A DNA stretch of 64,000 nucleotides from Dastarcus helophoroides. Its lineage: Eukaryota > Arthropoda > Insecta > Coleoptera > Bothrideridae. The position numbers were made by a program, and so were the translations under genes. The DNA lies in NCBI GenBank assembly GCA_028583605.1, contig CM053335.1, forward strand, positions 14,167,053-14,231,052. Reading direction: 5' to 3'. This document shows, piece after piece, positions 1-10,953 of this stretch. Each line of letters begins with the position of its first letter. The stretch's first letter is position 1. The notes below the pieces were generated by a model. It saw only the letters and a list, made by a program, of their open reading frames with translations. It searched no databases and had not been told where the DNA came from.

Positions 1-1785
1 AAGAGAAGAGATGGGAAGAGAAGAGATAGGAAGAGAAGAGATGGGAAGAGAAGAGATGGGAAGAGAAGAGATGGGAAGGGAAGAGCAGGGAAGGGAAGAC
101 ATGGGAAGAGAAGGAATGGGAAGAGAAGAGATGGGAAGAGAAGAGATGGGAAGAGAAGAGATGGGAAGAGAAGAGATAGGAAGAGAAGAGATGGGAAGAG
201 AAGAGATGGGAAGAGAAGAGATGGGAAGAGAAGAGATGGGAAGGGAAGACATGGGAAGAGAAGGAATGGGAAGAGAAGAGATGGGAAGAGAAGAGATATG
301 AAGAGAAGAGATGGGAAGAGAAGAGATAGGAAGAGAAGAGATGGGAAGAGAAGAGATGGGAAGAGAAGAGATGGGAAGAGAAGAGATGGGAAGAGAAGAG
401 ATTGGAAGAGAAGAGATGGGAAGGGAAGAGCAGGGAAGGGAAGACATGGGAAGAGAAGGAATGGGAAGAGAAGAGATGGGAAGAGAAGAGATGGGAAGAG
501 AAGAGATGGGAAGAGAAGAGATAGGAAGAGAAGAGATGGGAAGAGAAGAGATGGGAAGAGAAGAGATGGGAAGGGAAGAGCAGGGAAGGGAAGACATGGG
601 AAGAGAAATGATGGGAAGATCGCAGATGGGGAGAGAAGAAATGGGAGGAGAAAAGATTGGAAGAGAAGAGATGGGAAGAGAAGAGATGGGAAGAGAAGAG
701 ATGGGAAGGGAAGAGCAGGGAAGGGAAGACATGGGAAGAGAAGAGATGGGAAGAGAAGAGATGGGAAGAGAAGAGATGGGAAGAGAAGAGAAGAGATGAG
801 AAGAGATGAGAAGAGATGAGAAGAGATGAGAAGAGATGAGAAGAGATGAGAAGAGATGAGAAGAGATGAGAAGAGATGAGAAGAGATGAGAAGAGATGAG
901 AAGAGATGAGAAGAGATGGGAAGAGATGGAAGAGATGGGAAGAGATGGGAAGAGATGGGAAGAGATGGGAAGAGATGGGAAGAGATGAGAAGAGATGAGA
1001 AGAGAAGAGATGAGAAGAGAAGAGAAGAGATAGAGAAGAGAAGAAGAGAAGAGAAGAGAAGAGAGAGAGAAGAGAAGAGAAGAGTAAGAGAGAAGAGAAG
1101 AGATGGGAAGAGAAGAGATGGGAAGAGAAGAGATGGGAAGAGAAGAGATGGGAAGAGAAGAGATGGGAAGAGAAGAGATGGGAAGAGAAGAGATGGGAAG
1201 AGAAGAGATGGGAAGAGAAGAGATGGGAAGAGAAGAGATGGGAAGAGAAGAGATGGGAAGAGAAGAGATGGGAAGAGAAGAGATGGGAAGAGAAGAGATG
1301 GGAAGAGAAGAGATGGGAAGAGAAGAGATGGAAGAGAAGAGATGGGAAGAGAAGAGATGGGAAGAGAAGAGATGGGAAGAGAAGAGATAGGAAGAGAAGA
1401 GATGGGAAGAGAAGAGATGGGAAGGGAAGAGCAGGGAAGGGAAGACATGGGAAGAGAAATGATGGGAAGATCGCAGATGGGGAGAGAAGAAATGGGGAGA
1501 GAAGAAATGGGAGGAGATGAGATGGGAAGAGAAAAGATTGGAAGAGAAGAGATGGGAAGAGAAGAGATGAGAAGAGAAGAGATGAGAAGAGAAAAGATGG
1601 GAAGAGAAGAGATGGGAAGAGAAGAGATGGGAAGAGAAAAGATGCGAAGAGAAGAGATGGGAAGAGAAGAGATGGGAAGAGAAGAGATGGGAAGGGAAGA
1701 GATGGGAAAAGAAGAGATGGGAAGAGAAGAGATTGGAAGAGAAGAGATGGGAAGAGAAGATAGAGAGATAGAGAAAGCTTTCTAG
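1..1785. repeat. Purine-rich 15-bp minisatellite array
   Basis: The basic unit is GGGAAGAGAAGAGAT, almost all purine on the plus strand with one T per unit. The best block is 1100-1390, about 19 nearly identical copies. Blocks at 790-915 (10-bp unit GAAGAGATGA) and 915-990 (AGAGATGGGA) are shorter derivatives, and 1000-1095 decays into irregular GAAGA runs. Variant units recur as groups: the GGGAAGGGAAGAGCA type appears near 74, 421, 566, 706 and 1420, and a rare ATCGCAGATGGGG variant occurs at 606 and 1457, 851 bp apart. This shows higher-order organisation. Long open frames of MGREE/GKRRD repeats are a by-product of a unit length divisible by three. Confidence 0.97.
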
Positions 1786-2455
1786 ATACAAGTTTGGGAT
1801 AAAAAGTAGACTACTAACTCTATTAAGCATCGTAAGGAATGTCTATCAATTTTAATCAAAATAGCTTCAGTGCTTGAACCGTGGAAAACCGTGAACAGAC
1901 AAAAAGACAAACACACTTTCGTGTTTACATTATATTTATTAGTCACGATATCCTTATGATAGTTTGACACATTTGACAGCCCCATCTATAGACGAAGAAG
2001 TCTTTCTACAATAGATAGTAATACGCTATTAATAACCAGGGAATTTGAAGTTGCTACTAAACACTTCGGCCTCTGGCAATTTCAGTTGAGCTTAATAGCC
2101 TCGTATATGGACCACATGTGGAAGGGTGAAGCAGGAAATGCACAAAGAACCGCACGTGCTTAGTAGTAAGATTACCTCTACTAAAATAAACCAAGATCCC
2201 ATCTGGCAATACCTCATTTTTATATCGATATTGCTTTGTCGATCCCCAACCAACTACAACCAGTTACTGTTACTGGAATCGGGATAATTACAGCGTAAAC
2301 GCTCCTAAAAAAATCCTCTCGTCCAAGTTTCCATCGAACACCATTTTACGACTTAAGGTTTATTGCGATTGATTTTATTTTAGGATCGTCGAAGCTCGAA
2401 CAGATGTAAATCCCGCAACTGGAGTCGTATGTAGTTTAATTTAAAGATTCGGAGT
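1786..2455. other. Single-copy DNA, no gene seen
   Basis: Mixed-composition sequence directly after the minisatellite. I see no long open frame, convincing splice-bounded exon or RNA gene. The last part grades into the dispersed repeat that follows. Confidence 0.5.
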
Positions 2456-3330
2456 TGGGGAATCAAAGACCGGTTTCGATCGTATTAGGTAAAGTCACTT
2501 TCGCCTACGCTAATGCTGAGAAACGTTTCGGGTAGAATACACCAATGGACGCCGTCCGCGTGATTCCTAAATATAACGCCTAGTGGTAGGTGGAAGAAAC
2601 TGCGGAATAACTAAAATTTCAACTATAAATTTCGGGATTTCTCAAAATTTCGTATTAACTTATTTTTAGGTAATGTAAATTTCGATTTATTTTGGCAATT
2701 TTAACTTGAAGGCTTATTAAATTCGAAATATTTTTTCAGCAATTTCAGAAATAGAGTTTTTAAATTTAAAATCGAATGATTCAACTTTGAGGTCGAATAT
2801 TTTAAAAGATTAAAATTTTTAAACGTAAATTCTAACTTTGAGAAAAAAAAAGTGAAAATTACCGAAAGAACCAATGGACTTCGTCCGCGTGATTTCTAAA
2901 TATAGCGCCACCTATTGGTCTGTGGAAGAAACTGTGGAATAACTTCCTCAAGGATTCTAATGCACAGACCAATAGGTTTGAATATTAATTAGGTTCGAAG
3001 TTTGGAAACCAAAGAACGGTTTCGATTTATGTCAGTTTGGAATATCCAACTCGAATGCTAACAAATGTTCCGACAAGTAAATACTAAAGAATCAACGAAC
3101 GTCAAGCGTGTGACTCTCAGACTACCGCCACCTATTGGTCCGCAGAAAAAACTATGACCTTCGCCAACAATGTCGTATGCAAGTAGAATACAACCTAGAC
3201 TGGAAATTCATGCAGCCCTCCAGGCGTGTATAGTGAATCATAGGTAGCTGAACTATCAACAGTTAAAACACTGACACCTAGCGAAGCGGTTGCTCTCTAG
3301 GAAAGTTCCCAGAAGACAACCGCCAAAACA
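2456..3330. repeat. Dispersed repeat, copy 1 (segments B', B and A)
   Basis: Segment B (about 2955-3178) begins ATTCTAATGCACAGACC and ends near CAACAATGTCGTATGC. Segment A (3179-3322) starts AAGTAGAATACAACC and contains CATGCAGCCCTCCAGGCG and GCGGTTGCTCTCTAGG. Both recur at 10954-11404. B' (2460-2950) is a diverged B-like copy; the box TCCGCGTGATT...TATAGCGCC is present twice (near 2553 and 2886). A perfect 15-bp inverted pair, ACCTATTGGTCTGTG at 2910-2924 and its complement at 2963-2977, lies inside. The element class is not identified. Confidence 0.7.
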
Positions 3331-4065
3331 CCAAACCTGATTAATGTTCAAACCCACTGGCATGTGCATTAGAACAGCAGGAAATATCTGCAGGTGGGGT
3401 GGTGAAACAGACCACAATTACCTCAAGTACTTCAAGAGAAAATATTGTTTTGTAATAATTAACCTGTTGATTACGAGACAATTATTGATGTGTCTTTTGC
3501 TCTTTTATTAGAATAATTAACTTCCTGAAATTGTCCCAGTCTAGCTTCTGTCCCATCATCAGGCAATTCTGCCAATTAGAGAAGACAAACTGGCATAATA
3601 TTATGGTGTCGGGATCATATACATTAATTTTAAATATAAACATTACATTCGCTGATGCATCGCATGCATAACACGTCATTTCTATTATCGTTTAATGCTG
3701 TATATAATATTTTATGATGAAAATACACACAACCGTGTTTTTATGTAACTAAACATGTTAATAACAAAAATAATTCAAGATAACAGGAATGTTGGGTTAA
3801 TTATAAAAACCTTCGTAAGTGGATTTTATTTAAATATGCTAATGGGCAATATATTTTACAAATTGAATTAATCATGTCATTTTAGCCAGCGTGATAAAAA
3901 ATAATTCAGAATATTTAAGTTTTTTGGATCTATAACTAGTTCTTGTTTTCATTACTTCATTACGAAAGCATCCTATCTTAATAAACAGTAAAAATTCCTC
4001 AACTCTAGTTGGACCTAATCTGTTTTTAATCTATCGAATCCTGAAGTGAAAACTTCTTTGGGCGC
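3331..4065. other. Single-copy AT-rich DNA, no gene seen
   Basis: The longest minus-strand frame here (3482-3679, 65 codons) has no recognisable features and is what chance would give in AT-rich DNA. No repeats stand out. Confidence 0.5.
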
Positions 4066-4066
4066 G

Positions 4067-4280
4067 CGTTAGGGGTACATGGTTTCGCGTTACGATCACG
4101 CGTTACCATCATGCGTTATCATCACGCGTTACCATCACGCGTTACCATCACGCGTTACCATCACGCCTGACCATCACGCCTGACCATCACGATTGACCAT
4201 CACGCGTGACCATCACGCGTTACCAACTTGCTCTACTGTTAACATTAGAGCACGTTCGCAAGCAAATTAGATCGCGCTTC
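4067..4280. mobile_element. Small non-autonomous element with internal 13-bp minisatellite, copy 1
   Basis: It begins TTAGGGGTACATGGTTTCGC and carries about ten 13-bp units (TTACCATCACGCG and variants) from 4090 to 4219, followed by the hairpin-like CTCTACTGTTAACATTAGAG. The same order (head, 13-bp array, hairpin) occurs at 61363-61508, where a terminal inverted repeat is preserved. In this copy the right end is diverged. A small TIR element or a Helitron-like element with an internal minisatellite are both possible. Confidence 0.6.
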
Positions 4281-4780
4281 CTAATACGTTGGCAAATTAA
4301 CCCTGCCTGCATTCTATAGCATTTGAACCGTCTTTCGAGCTGTCCTTCAGGGATTCGAAAATGCAGACGCGTACGTCGCCTATTTTTAAAAGTACAATAA
4401 CCTTCACGTGTTCACATATTGGTGTAAAAGAGCACACAAGCTCTCAAACAAGACGAAATCTATAAACCCAAAGCCATTGTAACCGCGTGGGTTTTGTTGT
4501 GTAAATATTGAATGTTTGTTGGAACGAGTTCAGTTTAGACTGGTACTGGTAATACACATTGAACCCGATTGATTTCTACAAAGCGTATTGTATTGTGGGC
4601 GTGCTCCGTTGATTCCGCAAGTTGGCATGCACAATAATTAGATACTAATTAAGCTAGAACATCCGGCAAATACGAACGCCCATTTTCCTAGTTGTAATTA
4701 TATGCCGTTACTAAAAGCTCGTACCCCAATGGAACTAATTACCGGCTGATAAATAAATTGGCGATAGCTCATAATTAGTC
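4281..4780. other. Single-copy DNA, no gene seen
   Basis: Moderate GC content, no long open frame, no splice-bounded exon candidate and no repeat that I can see. Confidence 0.5.
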
Positions 4781-5175
4781 AAAGAGTCAAAGGTGTGGGT
4801 GAGGTGAAAGCTAAAACATCGCTAAGCTTAATGAGAACTTTGACGAAGCTACGAAGGACGACATCAACCTCAAGTCTATCTGATTGTTTTTTAAAAATCT
4901 CGCCTCTAGTCGCGAAATTGTTACTAATTTTGTTAATTTGGTCATTAGAAAAATTAACTTTTTTTGACAATTTAAAAATTTTGGCATTCTTTGAAGAATT
5001 AGATTTTTTTTTTATTTCGACTTTCCCCAATTTTAAGTTTCTAATTTTGAAAGGATCAAAATTAGAAAATTTTAACTATTTATGCTTTTTTATATTTGAG
5101 AATTTTGGTTTTTTTCAAAATTTTCAATTTTTCGCCAAATTTTGATTTTCTTATTTTTTTAATTTAGTCTTTTTT
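4781..5175. repeat. T-rich degenerate repeat
   Basis: Begins the plus-strand T-rich family built on variants of GAAAATTTTGACTTTTTT, roughly 17-25 bp apart. The overlapping open frames on both strands (4795-5145 plus, 4779-5030 minus) translate to low-complexity F/L/K-rich peptides and are not credible genes. Confidence 0.6.
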
Positions 5176-5189
5176 TAAAGTTTAATCCA

Positions 5190-5425
5190 TTCGCTTAGGG
5201 TAGCTCCATTATGCCCGCGAAGCACTGCGGGAGGATGCGGAAACAAGAATAGATGGAGATGAGCCGCCTTCCTAAACAAGGATAGGTTGTAATTTTTGGG
5301 GAAAATTCCATTCGGTAACGGGTTCCATACCTTGGAAGTTCAATAGAAAAAAGTCTCCGTAGACAGAAGTCCTTACTGTGTCGAGCTGGACCCCACAGGA
5401 ATTTGCTATAATAATAAAAATAATT
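5190..5425 (+). mobile_element. Possible 3' end of a non-LTR retrotransposon
   Basis: An abrupt island of higher-GC sequence (GCCCGCGAAGCACTGCGGG ... GGACCCCACAGGAATTTGC) inside T-rich repeat. It ends in a CTATAATAATAAAAATAATT tail, as in the TAA-type 3' tails of some I/Jockey-like non-LTR retrotransposons. No reverse transcriptase reading frame is present. The call rests only on the compositional edge and the tail, so it is weak. Confidence 0.3.
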
Positions 5426-7326
5426 CGGTTTTGGAAAATTAAATCTTCTGGGAAACTTACCGACTTTCTTTGAAGAATTGGAGTTTTTTTGAAAATTTCG
5501 ATTCTATAAAATATTGACCTTCCTCATCATTTTTGTAATGAGTCACATTACAAAAATGATGACTATTTTCGAAGTTTTGACTTTCCAAATTTGGTTTTTT
5601 GTAATTTCCGTGACATTTCAGACATTTTATTCTAAAAAATTATATATTTTGCAAAATTTAGATTTTATTGAAAATTTAAACTTTATTTGAGAATTTTAAC
5701 TTTTTTTTTTGAAAATTTTGGCTTCTAAAAATTGAAAGTATTTCGATAATTTTTAATGCTGTCTAAATTTACAAATTTTGTCTTGTTTTCCAAGTGATGA
5801 CTTTTTTAAAACTTTGATTTTTTAAAAAATTTTCGGGTTTTTTCGGAATTTTGATTCTTTTACATTTTTTGGATGCCCCCATTTTAAAAAATGGGATTTT
5901 TTGGGAAGTTATTTTGTTGAAAAGTTTACTTTAAAAACTTTGATGTTATTTGAAGAAACTGACTTTTTTTTTGTTAAAAATTTTGCCTTCTAAAAATCTA
6001 ACATGAAAATTTTTAGTTTTTTTAATTTGAAAATTTTGTTTATTTTCCAAGTGATTACTTTTTTAAATCTGATTTTTTTAAACCGATTTTCGAGTTTTTT
6101 CGAAATTTTGATTTTTTACATTTTTTGAATACCCCCATTTTGAAAAATTAAATTTTTTTGGGAAGTTATTTTGTTGAAAAGTTTGCTTTAAAAACTTTGA
6201 CGTTATTTGAAGAAATTGACTTTTTTTTGTTGAAAATTTTGTCTTCTAAAAATTTAACTTATTATGAAAATTTTTAATGTTTTCTTAATTTGAAAATTTT
6301 ATCTATTTTCCAAGTGATGACTTAAAACTTTGATTTTTTGTAAAATTTTCGGGTTTTTTCGAAATTTTGATTTTTTTACATTTTTTGGATACCACCATTT
6401 TAAAAAATTGGATTTTTTGGGAAGTTATTTTGTTGAAAAGTTTACTTTAAAAACTTTGATGTTATTTGAAGAAACTGACTTTTTTTTTGTTAAAAATTTT
6501 GCCTTCAAAAAATCTAACTTATGAAAATTTTTAATGTTTTCTTAATTTGAAAATTTTGTTTATTTTCCAAGTGATTACTTTTTTAAAACTGATTTTTTTA
6601 AACAAATTTTCGAGTTTTTTTGAAATTTTGATTTTTTACATTTTTTGAATACCCCCATTTTGAAAAATTAAATTTTTTTGGGAAGTTATTTTGTTAAAAA
6701 GTTTGCTTTAAAAACTTTGACGTTATTTGAAGAAATTGACTTTTTTTTTTGTTGAAAATTTTGACTTCTAAAAATTTAACTTATTATGAAAATTTTTAAT
6801 GTTTTCTTAATATGAAACTTTTGTCTATTTTCCAAGTGATGACTTTTAAAACTTTGATTTTGTTTCAAAATTTTCGAGTCTTTTCGAAATTTTGATTTTT
6901 TACATTTTTTGAATAATCCCATTTTGAAAAATTAAACTTTTTGGGACATTATTTTGTTAAAAAGTTTACTTTAAAAACTTTGACGTTATTTGAAGAAATT
7001 GACTTTTTTTTTTGTTGAAAATTTTGCTTTCTAAAAATTTAACTTATGAAAATTTTTAATGTTTTCTTAATATGAAACTTTTGTCTATTTGCCAAGTGAT
7101 GACTTTTTTAAAACTTTGTTTTTTTTTCATTTTCGGGTTTTTTCGAAATTTTGATTTTTTTTACATTTTTTGAATAATCCCATTTTGAAAAATTAATTTT
7201 TTTGGGAAGTTATTTTGTTGAAAAGTTTGCTTTAAAAACGTTGACGTTATTTGAAGAAATCGACTTTTTTTTTTGAAAATTTTGACAACATTCGAAATTT
7301 GAAAGTTTTTATTATTTTAGAAATTG
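5426..7326. repeat. T-rich tandem repeat, about 260-bp unit, about 6 copies
   Basis: The box GTTATTTGAAGAAAYTGACT recurs near 5944, 6201, 6461, 6722, 6985 and 7246, giving a period of 257-263 bp. Each unit also contains TATTTTCCAAGTGATGACTT and a TTTGAATACCCCCATTTTG-like box. The first 300 bases are the degenerate flank of the array. No gene is present. Confidence 0.9.
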
Positions 7327-7401
7327 AAAATTCTTACGAAAATTGAAATACTGAACTTGTCTCCTGAAACCAAGAAAAATTAAAAAACACAACAAACGTT
7401 G

Positions 7402-7442
7402 CTCTAATGCGTTTCGGCAGCCAAGCTGTCATCTTCAGAGAA
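7402..7442 (-). ncRNA. Hammerhead-ribozyme-like motif, left arm
   Basis: On the minus strand: UUCU / CUGAAGA / U / GACAGC-UUG-GCUGCC / GAAA / CGCAUU / AGAG. CUGANGA and GAAA are the conserved hammerhead core boxes. Stem I pairs UUCU with AGAG (three Watson-Crick pairs plus one G-U), stem II has five of six pairs, and stem III is minimal, followed by a UU cleavage position. The one deviation is an extra U between A9 and stem II. Activity cannot be judged from sequence. Confidence 0.4.
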
Positions 7443-7452
7443 ATACTAGTAT

Positions 7453-7494
7453 CGCTCTGAAGATGACAGCTTGGGTATCGAAACGCGTTAGAGC
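7453..7494 (+). ncRNA. Hammerhead-like motif, right arm
   Basis: Mirror copy of the left-arm motif with CTGAAGA at 7457-7463 and GAAACGCGTTAGAG at the 3' side. Stem II has mismatches (GACAGC opposite GGTATC) and only two adjoining stem I pairs remain, so this copy is probably degenerate. Confidence 0.25.
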
Positions 7495-7639
7495 AACGTT
7501 TGTTGTGTTTTTTAATTTTTTAATTTTTTTAATTTTTCTTAAATTTTTTAATTTTTCTTGGTTTCGGGGGGCAAATTCTGTATTTCAATTTTAGAAGATA
7601 ACCAAGGACCAGTCCGTTCCACCAAAAAAATTCTTACGA

Positions 7640-8410
7640 TTATGACTATTTTGAAATGTTTGTTTTTTATCTCAAAGTTGCCACTTTTCCTCAAAACGTT
7701 GACTTACTTTTATAAATAATAATTACATTTTTAGGGAATTTTTCTTTTTGACAAATAAAGAATTCTACTTTTTTTTTAATTTCGATTTTTTAAAATCTTG
7801 GCTTTCCTCAAATTTTGACTTGTTTTGAATGAAAATGTAGGCTATTTTCCAAATTTTAACTTTGCAAATTTGGATATTCTCAAAATTTCCACTTTTTCTT
7901 GAAATTTTGATCTTTTAAGATTTTTTGAAGATTTTGATTCTGAAAAATTATATTTTTTGAAAAATTTAAATTTTATCGAACATTTTAATTTTATTTGAAA
8001 GCTTTTTAATTTTTTAAAAAAGTTTGTCTTCTCAAAATTTTGACTTATTTTGAACCTTGTCCAAATTTGAATACTCTTATTATTTTCAAAATGTTCACTA
8101 TTTTGTAAGTTAGTAGTTTTTTGAAAATGTTGGCTTTTTAAAATTTCCGTTTTTTTCGAAATTACGATCTAATTGTTTGAATAATTTTATTTTTGAAAAT
8201 TAAATTTACTCTTTGGAAAAGTTTAACTTAAAAATGTTGACATGCTTTAAAGAATACGACATTTTTTTGTAAATTTCGATTTTGTCACAATTTCGGTTTT
8301 CCTCAAAAATTTGATACATTTTGACTATTTTTGAAATTTCAGTGTTTACAAATTACTAAATTTTTATTTTTTCGCAAAATTTAATTTTCAAAATTTTTGG
8401 AAAATTTAGG
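7640..8410. repeat. T-rich degenerate repeat, no gene
   Basis: Irregular variants of GAAAATTTTGACTTTTTT without a long-range tandem period that I can see. Confidence 0.6.
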
Positions 8411-8516
8411 TTTTAAAAATTGAAATACAGAATTTGTCCCCTGAAACCAAGAAAGATTAAAAAACACAACAAAGGTTGCTCTAATGCGTTTCGACAGCCA
8501 AGCTGTCATCTTCAGT
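8411..8516. mobile_element. Partial copy of the hammerhead-like element
   Basis: Starts AAAAATTGAAATACAG, runs through GAAACCAAGAAAGATT and AACACAACAAAGGTTGC, and stops at CTGTCATCTTCAG. It matches the left arm of 7340-7626 nearly base for base. On the minus strand CTGAAGAT-GACAGC-TTG-GCTGTC-GAAACG has a perfect six-pair stem II. The sequence past CTGAAGA does not continue stem I, so the copy is truncated there. Confidence 0.7.
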
Positions 8517-8974
8517 TCTCTCTGTATTGATTAGATTTTGGGCGTACTTTGAGGAATTTAACTTATTTTCGAAAATTTCGTCTTTTAAAAATTTTGACTT
8601 TTCTTAAAATTCTAACATTTTCAAGATATTAATCACTTTCGAAATTTAAAAATTATTACTATTTGTGAAATTTTTATTATTTTCTAAGTTGACATTTTGA
8701 AAATTTTGGCCTTTTTTTTCGAAACTTCCGCCTTTTTTTTTTCAAAATTTCCGCTTTTTCTCGAAATTTTTAATTTTTTAATTTGTTGCATAATTCCAAT
8801 TTTTGAGAGATTAATTTTTTGAAAAGTTTGACTTAAAAATGTTGACCTTCTTTTTTGACTATTGGAAAATTTGATTTTTTTTTAGAATTTTCGCTTTTAT
8901 GAATCTACTTTTTTGGTTTTTTGGAAAATAATTTTTTTTTTTAGAAAATCTACTTTTTTGGAAAGGTTGAGTTA
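8517..8974. repeat. T-rich degenerate repeat, no gene
   Basis: Same family as the flanks; no regular long period and no coding sequence seen. Confidence 0.6.
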
Positions 8975-10640
8975 AAAATTTTGAAGGTTTTGAAGAATTC
9001 GCCTTTTTGTGAAAATTTCGATTTTTGAAAATTTTGACATTTTAAAAATTCTTTTCAAAAAATCTGTTCTGAAAAATTATATTTTTTGGAACATTTATAT
9101 CTAATTAAAAATTTTAACTTCGTTTGCAACATTGAACTTTTTGTCTATCAAGCTATCGACTTTTTTGAACATTTCAAATTTTTTTTTGAAATACATTTTC
9201 TTCCGAAATTTCATTTTGTTATCGATTTCTTTTTCAAAATCCTATTTTTTTTAATTTTGATATTTCATCAAAAATTTGTTTTTTTTTTGTGGAATTTCGA
9301 CTTCTTATGTGAATAATTCCACTTTCCTTGAAAATTTAAACTGTTGAAAGCTGTATTATTTTTTTTTGAAAATCAGTTTTTCGTGAATTTGCAAATTTTT
9401 TAAAATTTAACTTTTAGAGAATTTGGACCTTCTGAATATTTCGAGCTTTTTTAAAAATTGTTTTCTCGAAATCGTAATTGTTTTCGAAAAATTTGACCTA
9501 TTCTCTGAAATTTTTCCTTTTTTTATAATTTCATTCCTTTTTGTTCAAATTTGATTTTGGAAGTTTTTATTTTTATTAAAAATTTCGATTTTTTTTTCAG
9601 TCATCACTTTTTTAAATATCGCCTTTTTTCAAAATTCTGAATATTTCTCGAAATTTTGACTCTCGTTAATATAATTTTTCATTGACAAATTAGACATTTT
9701 TTTGAATACTACAATTTTTTTGAAAATGTGGACTTCTATTTGAAGTTGAAAATTTCGACTCTTTAAAAGTAGAATATTTTGATAAAAAGACTAATATTTA
9801 AAATCGTAAAAATTTTGAAAGTTTTGAAGAATTCGCCTTTTTGTGAAAATTTCGATTTTTTAAAATTTTGACATTTTAAAAATTCTTTTCAAAAAATCTG
9901 TTCTGAAAAATTATATTTTTTGGAACATTTATATCTAATTAAAAATTTTAACTTCGTTTGCAACATTTAACTTTTTGTCTATCAAGCTATCGACTTTTTT
10001 GAAAATTTCAAATTTTTTTTTGAAATACATTTTCTTCCGAAATTTCATTTTGTTATCGATTTTTTTTCAAAATCCTATTTTTTTTAATTTTGACATTTCA
10101 TCAAAAATTTGTTTTTTTTTGTGGAATTTCGACTTCTTATGTGAATAATTCCACTTTCCTTGAAAATTTAAACTGTTGAAAGCTGTATTATTTTTTTTGA
10201 AAATCAGTTTTTCGTGAATTTGCAAATTTTTTAAAATTTAACTTTTAGAGAATTTGGACCTTCTGAATATTTCGAGCTTTTTAAAAATTGTTTTCTCGAA
10301 ATCGTAATTGTTTTCGAAAAATTTGACCTCTTCTCTGAAATTTTTACTTTTTTTTATAATTTCATCCTTTTTTGTTTAAATTTGATTTTCGAAGTTTAAA
10401 CTTTTATTAAAAATTTCGATTTTTTTTTCAAAGTCGTCACTTTTTTAAATATTGTCTTTTTTCAAAATTCTGACTATTTCTCGAAATTTTGACTCTCTTG
10501 TTAATATGATTTTTCATTGACAAATTAGACATTTTTTTGAATACTACAACTTTTTTGAAAATGTGGACTTCTATTTAAAATTGAAAATTTCGACTCTTTA
10601 AAAGTAGAATATTGTGATAAAAAGACTAATATTTGAAATC
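8975..10640. repeat. Two-copy tandem duplication, 834-bp unit
   Basis: GAAGAATTCGCCTTTTTGTG is at 8992 and again at 9826. The copies stay aligned through TTGTCTATCAAGCTATCGAC and GACTAATATTTRAAATCGTAAA with few differences. The content is T-rich degenerate repeat. The frame at 9086-9316 is F-rich low-complexity and not credible as a gene. Confidence 0.9.
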
Positions 10641-10829
10641 GTAAATTCTGATTTTGAAAAAGAAGTAAAAATGCGATTTTTTTTCTCGAAATAGCAAAAT
10701 TCAGTTTCAGTTAAAAATTTCTAATTTTGCAAACTGTCCCAAACTTTTGATTTTTCTAAAAAAAGTACGTCATTGGATATGGGAACCCTTTAAACGTCTC
10801 GACGTCTCCAAAAATATTTGAAGGCTTTT
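10641..10829. repeat. T-rich degenerate flank
   Basis: Tail of the T-rich province, grading into mixed sequence near 10760 (AAGTACGTCATTGGATATGG). No gene seen. Confidence 0.5.
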
Positions 10830-10843
10830 AAAATTGATATTGA

Positions 10844-10937
10844 AATACAGAACCAAGAAATGTTTCTTGGTTTCAGGGGACAAGTTCTGTATTTCAATTT
10901 TTGAAGATAGCCAAGGACCAGTCCGTTTCACCAAAAA
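10844..10937. mobile_element. Fold-back remnant of the palindromic element
   Basis: Contains only the outer ends: GAAATACAGAAC faces GTTCTGTATTTC across an inner hairpin CAAGAAATGTTTCTTG, then the same tail AGCCAAGGACCAGTCCG...CACCAAAAA. AAAATTGATATTGA lies at 10830-10843 and again at 10938-10951, a probable target-site duplication. The ribozyme-like middle is absent. Confidence 0.7.
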
Positions 10938-10953
10938 AAAATTGATATTGATT

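Larger units (their letters stand above)
7340..7626. mobile_element. Palindromic element with flanking direct repeats and hammerhead-like motifs
   Basis: Two arms of about 115 bp face each other (7341-7440 and 7455-7592) around a short centre. The left arm reads GAAATACTGAACTTG ... GAAACCAAG ... AACACAACAAACGTTGC ... CATCTTCAGAG and the right arm is its inverse. A right-hand tail, AACCAAGGACCAGTCCG...CACCAAAAAAA (7593-7626), is shared with the copies at 10844-10937 and 59217. The 13-bp sequence AAAATTCTTACGA stands at 7327-7339 and again at 7627-7639, which looks like a target-site duplication. No protein is encoded. The layout resembles inverted terminal regions of Penelope-like elements, by analogy only. 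Confidence 0.75.

Noticed and set aside
11..1785. Open frames up to 289 codons with MGREE or GKRRD repeats
   Set aside because: The 15-bp unit length is divisible by three and lacks stops in these frames. Frames overlap in all three phases, and no start context or splice signals support them.
4779..5145. Overlapping 116- and 83-codon frames on opposite strands
   Set aside because: Low-complexity F/L/K-rich translations at the start of the T-rich repeat, with no splice or homology support.
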